A DNA stretch of 11,393 nucleotides, from contig CAJUHV010000098.1 in assembly GCA_910586445.1 (NCBI GenBank), positions 1 to 11,393 of the forward strand, in the 5' to 3' direction. Shown here piece by piece: positions 1 to 5,605 of the stretch. The stretch is from an uncultured Eubacterium sp. GTDB lineage: Bacteria; Bacillota; Clostridia; Lachnospirales; Lachnospiraceae. Numbering within the stretch: position 1 is the first letter of the stretch; each line of letters begins with the position of its first letter. Below the pieces are notes generated by a model that did not search any database, was not told the DNA's origin, and saw only the letters and a program-made list of their open reading frames with translations. The translations under genes were made by a program, and so were the position numbers.

Positions 1-114
1 ATTAGAAAGTGCCTTGTGCGTTATTTTATTTTTAAAAAGTTGTAAAGTGGTGTATTTTCATTAAATTTGTCTGCATCATCTCTCTCACATCCTGTCCTTA
101 AATTTGGAGCATAC

Positions 115-148
115 AAAACAGGGGCCCCAGATATGGAACCCCTGTTTT
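115..148 (-). terminator. Rho-independent terminator of the small peptide gene
   Basis: A perfect 10-bp stem (AAAACAGGGG at 115-124 with CCCCTGTTTT at 139-148) surrounds a 14-base loop that can fold further. Read on the minus strand, the descending arm ends in CTGTTTTG, giving the U-rich tail. It lies about 50 bases after the stop of the minus-strand peptide gene at 198-317. The hairpin is nearly symmetric, so it could also work from the other side. Confidence 0.75.
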
Positions 149-176
149 ATGCCTCCTGTTAAAATTGTAGTCTACA

Positions 177-196
177 TTTATCTTCCATAAGATAAA
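177..196. repeat. AT-rich 8-bp inverted repeat after the peptide gene
   Basis: TTTATCTT at 177-184 and AAGATAAA at 189-196 form a perfect 8-bp stem with a 4-base CCAT loop, starting just past the TAG stop of the peptide gene. It has no T run of its own. It may protect the 3' end of the transcript or be chance in AT-rich DNA. Confidence 0.35.
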
Positions 197-197
197 G

Positions 198-317
198 CTA
201 TACCTTTGCCGGTTTCATCTTACCGATGATATTGACAAATTTGACAATGGACATGGTTGCAGCAACTAGTGCTGATGCTGCCCTTAAAATATTTTCAAAC
301 ATTTTCCATTTACCCAA
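198..317 (-). CDS. Short cationic hydrophobic peptide (39 aa)
   Basis: I do not recognise the family. The frame starts at TTG 317, preceded by a strong GAAAGGGGG Shine-Dalgarno sequence (325-333) at 7 bases. The first ATG (302, giving 34 aa) is 22 bases from that site, so TTG is preferred. The peptide begins MGKWKMFENILRAAS, continues with a mostly hydrophobic stretch (about residues 9-31) interrupted by single polar residues, and ends GKMKPAKV. By count it has 7 Lys/Arg and 1 Glu, and no Cys. There is no obvious signal peptide or double-Gly leader. A dedicated terminator follows, so it looks like a monocistronic gene. Size, charge and amphipathic pattern resemble leaderless bacteriocins, small lytic or holin-like peptides and type I toxins. 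The lack of Cys argues against an AgrD-type pheromone. Function unassigned. Confidence 0.65.
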   Translation of the reverse strand: MGKWKMFENILRAASALVAATMSIVKFVNIIGKMKPAKV

Positions 318-333
318 AAGCGTTCCCCCTTTC

Positions 334-540
334 TTTTCTATGCTTTTTAATGGTTAAACTAGCGGCATGGCTTATTACCATTCACCATTAATGATAGAAT
401 ATATAACTGTAAACCCTGCATATGCGGTGGCGCATGCCTGTGTTTTTATATCTTTCTTCAGGTGCCGCCTGCTGTTATAAAGACTTTTATCCCTTCAAAT
501 CCAAAAAATCTGTCCCCCTGTTATTTTAAAACCCGGAAAA
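334..540. other. Gene-free stretch between the peptide gene and terminator 541-566
   Basis: No convincing open frame on either strand. It must hold the promoter of the minus-strand peptide gene, but I see no clear -35/-10 pair. A small dyad (ATGCG-GTGG-CGCAT, about 423-436) and a direct ACCATT repeat near 378-390 are the only visible structures, and neither is strong. Confidence 0.4.
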
Positions 541-566
541 GGGCAGGAGCATATGCACCCCTGCCC
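541..566 (-). terminator. Rho-independent terminator of the minus-strand gene run
   Basis: GGGCAGG (541-547) pairs with CCTGCCC (560-566); the 12-base loop contains GCATATGC. On the minus strand the stem is followed at once by TTTTCC. It lies 60 bases after the stop of the 300-aa gene ending at 626, so it probably ends the long minus-strand gene run. Confidence 0.7.
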
Positions 567-625
567 CTGACAGTTTTTCCAGTAAAAATAAATTTTTCCA
601 TGTATCATCTTATATATCTTCTGTA

Positions 626-1528
626 TTAATAGTGTCCGCTGTATTCATGCATAAGGTAATCAAGCGTGAGCAAGTCAACGTTTTGCCTGATGGCATTGCT
701 CATAAATTTCAGTATCTCCCAGTATTCTTTGTCATCCCACGTATCAATTTTCCATAAGCCAAACGGATGAACATGGTCATAATTAAAATTATAAGAGGGG
801 TCGTTGTCATGCCCGGTAAAATCCACCCGTATACAGTTATCAAAACCATCTATGCATACTTCCGTATCTTTCTTATGTCTGTCATATATTATTTCAAAGC
901 TGTCATGCCCGGATGCAACGACTCCCGGATGGTCGAAGCCTTCCCCCATCACAATGTCCCCCAGCCCAAACGGGCTTTTGATATTTAAGAACATATTTTC
1001 AAACCTGCATTTATCTTCCTCATCAAAGGGCGCCGGGCATTCGCATGAATACCCACACATCACCCGGCCGTCAGGTGTAAAGACATATTCCGACAGTACC
1101 GTATTATATTCATCCGGTTCTTCCCCTTTTAAAAATTCTTCCGGGCACTGGTCTGAAAGATACCGCTTGACCACCCCGTATCTTTCCCGGCAGTTCCCGT
1201 TCCCATATAAAATGGCATTCTGGAATGATGAAAAATACCCGTTCTGGTACTCAGATTCGACATCAGAATGAACCACATAAATGCACCCCTGATTATGGTT
1301 CTCCACAAAAGTCGCGTATGCCTTTTCCTCATAGTCCAGCCTTTCCCTGACTTCCCCATTCAGTTTTTCATCATCTGATACCGCCAGGATTTCCTTAAGG
1401 GATTTCACGCGTTCTTCTAACCGTTTATGATAAGCCCAGCAGAAATGCGCCTTCTGGCGGAACGTAAATTCGATCCCCTGTTCCTTATAATAATTTGCCA
1501 CATAATCTGATATTGGCAGCTTAACCAT
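626..1528 (-). CDS. Conserved hypothetical protein with N-terminal LPISD motif (300 aa)
   Basis: Function unknown. The frame is open to 1648, but the start at ATG 1528 is chosen because GGAAGGAGG sits 5 bases before it, while the upstream extension is the out-of-frame shadow of the preceding gene fragment. The protein begins MVKLPISDYVANYYKEQG and has a Glu/Lys-rich helical region at about residues 30-75. It then becomes an acidic, aromatic, Gly/Asp-rich protein. A stretch around residues 185-205 (SPFGLGDIVMGEG) looks like a small beta-barrel (SH3-like) segment. No membrane segment, signal peptide or catalytic motif is visible. The N-terminal motif is repeated in the broken fragment just upstream (1572-1813), which marks the two as related. 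A terminator follows. Proteins of this style occur, as far as I know, in accessory regions of gut Clostridia, but that is recollection. Confidence 0.85.
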   Translation of the reverse strand: MVKLPISDYVANYYKEQGIEFTFRQKAHFCWAYHKRLEERVKSLKEILAVSDDEKLNGEVRERLDYEEKAYATFVENHNQGCIYVVHSDVESEYQNGYFSSFQNAILYGNGNCRERYGVVKRYLSDQCPEEFLKGEEPDEYNTVLSEYVFTPDGRVMCGYSCECPAPFDEEDKCRFENMFLNIKSPFGLGDIVMGEGFDHPGVVASGHDSFEIIYDRHKKDTEVCIDGFDNCIRVDFTGHDNDPSYNFNYDHVHPFGLWKIDTWDDKEYWEILKFMSNAIRQNVDLLTLDYLMHEYSGHY

Positions 1529-1571
1529 AGAATCCTCCTTCCAGCCTGTCCATAAATATTTCCCATGTGCT

Positions 1572-1813
1572 TTAAACGTCCAGATGTTTTTTATATTCCC
1601 TGATATGGCAAAACAGCACGGAAAGGCTGCACTCACCTTTGGTAACAAGACTTGCCGTATACAGCAATACGTCCAGCAGGCTGCCTGGATTTTCAGGCTG
1701 GTACCGCTCTAAAACGATTCCCAGAAGATCGTTGCCTGTTCGGAATCCGTAAATGCGGCGCTGTGCTTTTTATAATGCTCCTTCAAACAGTCTGAAATTG
1801 GTAATTCCATCAT
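1572..1813 (-). pseudogene. Frameshifted gene fragment with LPISD N-terminus
   Basis: From ATG 1813 (or 1810), with AGAAAGGGG upstream, the frame reads MMELPISDCLKEHYKKHS and stops at TAG 1709-1711 after 34 codons. A second frame, open through the same region and ending at TAA 1572, continues in protein-like sequence (LLGIVLERYQPENPGSLL, then VLFCHIREYKKHLDV). One frameshift between about 1711 and 1770 would join them into a protein of about 80 aa. The N-terminus is clearly related to that of the 300-aa gene downstream: LPISD, a YK pair, and F-x(5)-QA-x(3)-W spacing in both. It starts 20 bases after the stop of the gene upstream. The alternative is a real 34-aa protein followed by a separate remnant. 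Confidence 0.5.
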
Positions 1814-1832
1814 AAAACCAGTCCCCTTTCTA

Positions 1833-2334
1833 TTACAGCCCAAAGGCCTCCTTCACTTCCAGCCATGACCTGCCGTCTGATTTCCCTTTCCAAATATATT
1901 CCTCAATCGCAGCCCCAAGGCTGGGCCTTGCGTGGATAAGTGGGGAAAGCACGGCGGTAACGGACTGCTGCATCAAACCCTGTAAAGAAAGCATGGCTGT
2001 CAATGCACGAGTAATCGTCATAGCAGAACTCCTCCAGCCAGAACATGGCCCCATCCGTACTGCCATACCGCTCATCCAATGCTGTACGACAGGATTTGGC
2101 AAGCCGTTTTGCATGGGCTGTGAAAGGCTCCCTGTCATAAGCCGGTTCCGGCACGGCTTCCAGGGCAATCTGTTCCAGCACGGGCAGTTTCCGTTCGACA
2201 GGTACCGGCGCATAGGCAACAATATCGACACATCCCCATGCCACCTATCGGTATTCAGGCAGCTTTTCCCTCAGATAATCACGCATCTCCTTAGATTCCA
2301 GAAAGGACAGAGATGCTTCAAGATATGATTGCAT
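1833..2334 (-). pseudogene. Broken conserved hypothetical gene (in-frame TAG plus frameshift)
   Basis: The reading starts at ATG 2334 (AGGGGCG upstream) as MQSYLEASLSFLESKEMRDYL and is cut by TAG at 2245-2247. In the same frame it resumes directly (WGCVDIVAYAPVPVERKLPVLE) and stays protein-like to about 1950. It then needs a one-base shift, near the TTTCCCC run at about 1945, to enter the frame ending with EEYIWKGKSDGRSWLEVKEA at 1833. Joined, it is about 165 aa of soluble, acidic, aromatic-rich protein of unknown function with no recognisable domain. It begins 12 bases after the stop of the CxxC protein gene, so it was part of the same transcript. Two independent lesions make a pseudogene the simplest call; sequencing error or recoding cannot be excluded. 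Confidence 0.6.
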
Positions 2335-2345
2335 TTTTCACGCCC

Positions 2346-2543
2346 CTATCGGTGTTTTCTATCATCAGCCACTATCTCCTGTTGAAAAAACATCCGATTT
2401 CTGTTTTTAAACCATTCAAACATTTGATAACCATTTTCCCTGCATTGAAGACATGGGTTTTTGAACGTGTGTACTATCCCCAGTTTATAAAGACATTTTG
2501 AACACGGAGATTTGATACGGTAAACCATATTTTCTATTTTCAT
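2346..2543 (-). CDS. Small CxxC-CxxC zinc-ribbon-like protein (65 aa)
   Basis: The frame is open to an ATG at 2597, but the start at ATG 2543 is preferred: GGAGGTGG lies 5 bases upstream, and this ATG overlaps the TGA of the preceding small ORF (ATGA), a usual sign of translational coupling. The protein begins MKIENMVYRIKSPCSKC. Cys pairs at about residues 14/17 and 31/34 (CSKC and CLQC, 13 residues apart) are consistent with a structural zinc ribbon. The C-terminal third is basic and aromatic. No HTH or catalytic motif is visible. It lies between the PARG-linked small ORF and the broken gene 1833-2334. Function unknown; a nucleic-acid-binding or accessory role would be a guess from the Cys pattern. 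Confidence 0.6.
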   Translation of the reverse strand: MKIENMVYRIKSPCSKCLYKLGIVHTFKNPCLQCRENGYQMFEWFKNRNRMFFQQEIVADDRKHR

Positions 2544-2716
2544 CCAAACCACCTCCGGCATAATCTTCTTATGATTCTTTTGCTTCTGTTTTCCCATTTT
2601 CCTTCCTGATACTTCCTTGTGAAGCCGTACATGTCTTCAGGATTACCTTCATCCCGCCGGACACGGCTTACCCACAAAACAGACTGCCCATCGTTTTTCC
2701 ATACTGAAAAGTTCAA
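2540..2716 (-). CDS. Possible 58-aa ORF overlapping PARG stop and CxxC gene start
   Basis: A frame beginning at TTG 2716 overlaps the PARG stop (TTGA) and ends in a TGA overlapping the ATG of the next gene (ATGA). The translation starts LNFSVWKNDGQSVLWVSRV and continues RDEGNPEDMYGFTRKYQEGK. This looks like ordinary soluble protein rather than random reading, although the last 15 residues are Arg-rich and less convincing. There is no ATG near the beginning and only a weak purine tract (AGAAGAAA) upstream. It could be a coupled small gene or the 3' remnant of a larger gene fused to the PARG end by deletion. Unrecognised family. Confidence 0.4.
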   Translation of the reverse strand: MNFSVWKNDGQSVLWVSRVRRDEGNPEDMYGFTRKYQEGKWENRSKRIIRRLCRRWFG

Positions 2717-3600
2717 TGAAGCAGTTTCTTCTGGAATATCTTATAGTTGAACACATCTTTGTCCGTATGATAGATTGCATATTCAATCGTCTCAAACGCA
2801 TTCTTATATTCTTCCTGGACCTCCCTGAACACTCCTGCAACAATCTCAGGGGGATTGCGAAAAGCTCCACAGCCAAACGCCCCAAGAATCAGCACTTCAT
2901 TTCTTCCGTATGCGGCAATTTCAAATATCCTCCTGATCCGGCTCTTATGCAGTATCGCTAATTGTTCTGCGGTCACATCTGCCGCCCCTCTGCAAAAATG
3001 AAACTTTTCATATCTGCTGGGTTCCTTTCTTAAATTTGGTGCAGCACAGGTGATAATATTAACTTTATACCAGTCTTCTTCCGGCATCAGTTCCGGTACA
3101 GATGCATCTGTCTTAAAAACAGTAACTCCGGGGGTATAGATACAGTCATCATTAAATAATGGATTCCCTGCTTCTTTGTGTGGCTTATAAAACCGGTCCA
3201 TGAGCATCGGATCATTGAGATTTGCATATAGCGTGCTGCATCTGCAGATGGATTCCTCCTGGGCAGAAGATCCATCCACTACGCCCCCTCCCGGATTCGT
3301 AGCTGAAGCAAAGTTTAAAACACATACTTTTTTCCCCTGCCTTGCATAAGTCATTGCCGCTTCCAGACTTCTCTTTCCAGATACAATAACCTCTGCATCC
3401 TGTGCTGTATCATGTGTTTTGGAAAAACCATAAGATTCCCCCTCTTTAAACAGCTTCTGTCCTGCCATCGAATCCATGATAGATTTTCTCAAAAAAAGCA
3501 GATTCCCGTATAACTTCTTTGTATCATTAAAAGTCTTTATATTCTTCTTTTTCTTTCTTTCATCTTTTTTCCACTCATCTTTTTTCCATTCATTACCCAT
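2713..3600 (-). CDS. Poly(ADP-ribose) glycohydrolase, bacterial type (DUF2263/TIGR02452 family)
   Basis: Predicted to remove ADP-ribose polymers or ADP-ribose adducts by hydrolysis through a macrodomain fold. The diagnostic PARG signature is intact: GGG at residues 104-106, seven residues, then QEE at 114-116, where the second residue of the EE region is the family's catalytic Glu. It is preceded by LNFASATNP (95-103), and a conserved GAFGCGAFRNPP segment lies at 240-251. The length of 295 aa fits the bacterial family. The start at ATG 3600 has GGGGAAAGGAAATT directly upstream. The first 20 residues are very Lys/Glu-rich and come from a 15-bp tandem duplication; they precede the conserved domain and may be dispensable. 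It lies between the 371-aa protein upstream and two tiny coupled ORFs downstream. In bacteria such PARGs act in the cytoplasm and are usually linked to ADP-ribosylation or stress rather than classic PARP pathways. Confidence 0.93.
   Translation of the reverse strand: MGNEWKKDEWKKDERKKKKNIKTFNDTKKLYGNLLFLRKSIMDSMAGQKLFKEGESYGFSKTHDTAQDAEVIVSGKRSLEAAMTYARQGKKVCVLNFASATNPGGGVVDGSSAQEESICRCSTLYANLNDPMLMDRFYKPHKEAGNPLFNDDCIYTPGVTVFKTDASVPELMPEEDWYKVNIITCAAPNLRKEPSRYEKFHFCRGAADVTAEQLAILHKSRIRRIFEIAAYGRNEVLILGAFGCGAFRNPPEIVAGVFREVQEEYKNAFETIEYAIYHTDKDVFNYKIFQKKLLH
3561..3590. repeat. 15-bp tandem duplication in the PARG 5' end
   Basis: CATCTTTTTTCCACT (3561-3575) is followed directly by CATCTTTTTTCCATT (3576-3590), with one difference. 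Because 15 is a multiple of three it keeps the frame and encodes the duplicated EWKKD unit at the N-terminus of the PARG protein. It is a slippage-prone site. Confidence 0.85.
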
Positions 3601-3716
3601 AATTTCCTTTCCCCTTTGATTAAGTTTTTACCACCTTTATGTATAATTTTCCTGGATCTGTAGCCGATATCCATGCTATGATACCAGACATAACACTCAA
3701 AACACAGAATGTATTT

Positions 3717-4832
3717 CTAATACGGCAAAGATTTTTTATAATAAACATTTCCATTCGATGTAAGGTAATATTCTGTAGCTTTAGCTGTCGTATGCAATAT
3801 GTCAGATAAACGGTCACATAGAGTCTGATAATTTTTATCCACTGAATCTGCCGCTCCTTCAATTTCTTGCATATATTCCGTAACTCTCTGCTGTTCCTTT
3901 CCACTCACTTTACAATTAGCCAGACGGCCTTTTAAGTTTCCATAGCTTTCAAGCATTTTTTTATTACTGCTTTTTATATAGCTTTTTATGTCATTTTCCA
4001 CATAATTAATATATTCTTCCTCATAATTTTCTGAATAATATACTTCCATCAGGCTGCTGATAAGACACAGCTGAAGCGAGAGATCTAAGTTTTCTCTAAT
4101 ATGTTTGATTTTTCTGTCTATCAGATTGCACAAATCCTGAAAATTCATTTTTTCATGAGTATTAACCTTTTCATATAAATCGTTCATATAAAATTCGACA
4201 TCTTTTATAGCTACTTTCTTTGCGCCCTGAATGCTGCAGATCGTAGCAATACGGTGCTGCTCATGTGCCATAATATGGCCATAGTTTTCACAAGCATATT
4301 TGACAAAGCTCACTTCTGACAGCAGTTCAGCCTTTTTCTCCCCATACAGGAATTTCAGGATATCATCAATCTTCTTATTGATCATATGGAGTTCTTTTGT
4401 GATCTGCGCCAGAAAAAACTGTCCCGTAATAACTGATATGGCCGTAAATGCACCAAGGACGGCCGTCTGCCCCAACATTTGATGGAAAGAAGCCGAACCT
4501 ACAATCCTTCCATTTTCTATGATCTGAGAACCAACCCCTCCCTGCTTTAAAGATAGCAGCGTATGCGGCAGCCCCTTTGGAAAGCTTACTGTATACGCAC
4601 CTGCCATGGCACCTGCGGCAGCTGCCATAGGAACGTGCTGCAGCAACTCATTTACCTGCATTTTTTGTTCTTTTGTAAGTTTTAACATTTCATATCGGTC
4701 TTTATCGTTAAATCCAACAACCGATTCACATGGCTGTATTTTAAATTCTCCCTGCTTTTGTACCTGCAGAAAGAACTCCTGCTCCTCTTGTGTATTTTGT
4801 CTATTCATGTTTTTATTTTCATCCTTATTCAT
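3717..4832 (-). CDS. Conserved hypothetical protein with two hydrophobic segments (371 aa)
   Basis: Function unknown. ATG 4832 is chosen over TTG 4841, because the purine-rich AAAGGA site is only 3 bases from the TTG and about 12 from the ATG; either is possible. Layout: charged N-terminus (1-50); an Ala/Gly-rich segment at about 68-83 (PMAAAAGAMAGAY); a second, longer hydrophobic segment at about 118-144 (LGQTAVLGAFTAISVITGQ); then a long, mostly helical and charged region beginning KELHMINKKIDDILKFLYG, with coiled-coil character to about residue 345. There is no signal peptide and no nuclease or ATPase motif. Two hydrophobic helices followed by a helical bundle is a pattern seen in pore-forming or membrane-associated effectors, but that is only analogy. 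The start overlaps the stop of the small frame upstream (4825-5016) by 8 bases. The gene for PARG follows 116 bases downstream, so the three probably share a transcript. Confidence 0.85.
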   Translation of the reverse strand: MNKDENKNMNRQNTQEEQEFFLQVQKQGEFKIQPCESVVGFNDKDRYEMLKLTKEQKMQVNELLQHVPMAAAAGAMAGAYTVSFPKGLPHTLLSLKQGGVGSQIIENGRIVGSASFHQMLGQTAVLGAFTAISVITGQFFLAQITKELHMINKKIDDILKFLYGEKKAELLSEVSFVKYACENYGHIMAHEQHRIATICSIQGAKKVAIKDVEFYMNDLYEKVNTHEKMNFQDLCNLIDRKIKHIRENLDLSLQLCLISSLMEVYYSENYEEEYINYVENDIKSYIKSSNKKMLESYGNLKGRLANCKVSGKEQQRVTEYMQEIEGAADSVDKNYQTLCDRLSDILHTTAKATEYYLTSNGNVYYKKSLPY

Positions 4833-5016
4833 TTGAATCAATTTTCCTTTCTAAGCAAACACATTCTGCATCCGGATAACCCTGCCGTGTCAATTTCCGA
4901 AGCCATTTTTGTGAATCTTCATTATAATCTTCATCTCCCCACCCTTGAATCTTTTTACAGCACAGCCGCTTTTTGGCTGGTGTGTGAAAAGCAACAACTG
5001 TGGCAAATGTTTGTAT
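4825..5016 (-). CDS. 63-codon ORF with ATA in place of a start codon
   Basis: This frame is protein-like throughout: QTFATVVAFHTPAKKRLCC near the start, then KKIQGWGDEDYNEDSQKWLR, then GYPDAECVCLERKIDSNE before TAA 4825-4827. It contains no ATG, GTG or TTG before about codon 42. A good Shine-Dalgarno sequence (GATGAGGT, 5023-5030) lies 6 bases before an ATA codon at 5014-5016, exactly where a start belongs. The stop overlaps the ATG of the 371-aa gene by 8 bases (ATGAATAA), so the two look translationally coupled. Either this is a start-codon loss (ATG to ATA) or the gene uses a very rare AUA start. Four Cys are present as CC and CVC. Family not recognised. Confidence 0.5.
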   Translation of the reverse strand: MQTFATVVAFHTPAKKRLCCKKIQGWGDEDYNEDSQKWLRKLTRQGYPDAECVCLERKIDSNE

Positions 5017-5022
5017 AAAAAT

Positions 5023-5030
5023 ACCTCATC
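5023..5030 (-). promoter_or_regulatory. Shine-Dalgarno sequence in front of the ATA codon
   Basis: GATGAGGT on the minus strand, 6 bases from ATA 5016. The spacing is what would be expected if ATA had been the initiator, and it is the main reason for placing the start of the 63-codon frame there. Confidence 0.55.
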
Positions 5031-5033
5031 AGC

Positions 5034-5062
5034 TTGCAAAACGTGACTTTATCAAGTATAAT
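5034..5062 (+). promoter_or_regulatory. Sigma-A-type promoter of the XRE regulator gene
   Basis: TTGCAA (5034-5039) and TATAAT (5057-5062) are separated by exactly 17 bp. Transcription should start near 5069, leaving a leader of about 28 bases before ATG 5097. The promoter overlaps the region from which the divergent minus-strand genes must be transcribed (a possible minus-strand -10 TATACT at 5055-5060), so the two directions probably compete or share a regulator. Confidence 0.75.
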
Positions 5063-5096
5063 TTCATCATAAAACATGGAAAAAGGAGAGATGGTT

Positions 5097-5534
5097 ATGC
5101 AGCCTGGTGCATTTACCGCAGCATTAAATGATGAAATAAAGCAAACGTCAAATATAGACAGCTTTCTGGAGCGAAACCAGGAACTCATGGTTAAGCAGAG
5201 CCTCCGGGATCATCTGGACTTCCTCCTGATGCAGAAGGGGCTCACCATAGCGGAAGTCGTCCGGGGCTCGCAGATGAACCGGTCTTATGTCTATCAGATA
5301 TTTTCCGGTGAAAAAAAGCCGTCAAGGGACAAGCTGGCTGCCATCGCATTTGGCATGCGCCTTTCCGCTGAAGAAACACAGCAGATGCTCAAGCTGTCTG
5401 GCAACAGGGAGCTGTATGTAAGGGATGAGCGGGACGCGCTGATCCTGTTCGCTTTACATAAAAATTACGATATATGCAGAGCCAATGCCCTGCTGTATGA
5501 CCACAATTTCAAAATCCTCGGCACCCCTGACTGA
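5097..5534 (+). CDS. XRE-family helix-turn-helix regulator (145 aa)
   Basis: Cytoplasmic DNA-binding regulator. The frame is open from ATG 5076, but that codon would lie only about 7 bases into the predicted transcript. ATG 5097 has AAGGAG at 8 bases and is preferred; ATG 5091 is only 2 bases from the same site. The XRE-type HTH spans about residues 37-100: SLRDHLDFLLMQKGLTIAEV (first helices), GSQMNRSYVYQIFSGEKKPS (turn and recognition helix), then RDKLAAIAFGMRLSAEET. The C-terminal part (about 101-145) is helical, with an alternating ALL/ALLYDHN pattern, and may dimerise or contact a partner. It is transcribed away from the PARG gene run, with overlapping divergent promoters, so control of that run and of itself is a reasonable inference. 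No kinase or toxin gene follows it. Confidence 0.88.
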   Translation: MQPGAFTAALNDEIKQTSNIDSFLERNQELMVKQSLRDHLDFLLMQKGLTIAEVVRGSQMNRSYVYQIFSGEKKPSRDKLAAIAFGMRLSAEETQQMLKLSGNRELYVRDERDALILFALHKNYDICRANALLYDHNFKILGTPD

Positions 5535-5580
5535 GCGGTATCCATACACAGCCTGCCCGTTATCCCTCACAGCCCTTCGG

Positions 5581-5605
5581 ATACTTAGTCATAGGAGTAT
5601 TTTTT
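5581..5605 (+). terminator. Weak terminator after the XRE gene
   Basis: ATACTT (5581-5586) and GAGTAT (5595-5600) pair over 6 bp including one G-T, followed at once by TTTTT. It lies 47 bases after the XRE stop, in the 70-base gap between convergent genes. The stem is short and AT-rich, so confidence is moderate. Confidence 0.4.

Noticed and set aside
198..317. AgrD-type cyclic pheromone precursor
   Set aside because: No Cys, no acidic C-terminal tail, and no AgrB-like gene in the window.
804..1271. Plus-strand open frame of 155 codons opposite the 300-aa gene
   Set aside because: Antisense shadow of a well-supported gene: Ser/Pro-rich translation, no ribosome binding site, and composition mirroring the opposite strand.
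1529..1648. N-terminal extension of the 300-aa protein
   Set aside because: The extension has a Cys/Trp-rich, improbable translation and no ribosome binding site, while ATG 1528 has a perfect one; another frame of the same bases encodes the end of the LPISD fragment.
3620..3754. Minus-strand frame ending with a hydrophobic stretch (FCVLSVMSGIIAWISA)
   Set aside because: It could be a tiny membrane protein, but it overlaps the end of the 371-aa gene by about 38 bases, has no ribosome binding site, and the rest of the frame is clearly a shadow.
4955..5188. Minus-strand frame of 77 codons across the divergent promoter
   Set aside because: It runs antisense through the XRE gene start and its ATGs lack ribosome binding sites; the neighbouring frame (4825-5016) explains the coding signal better.
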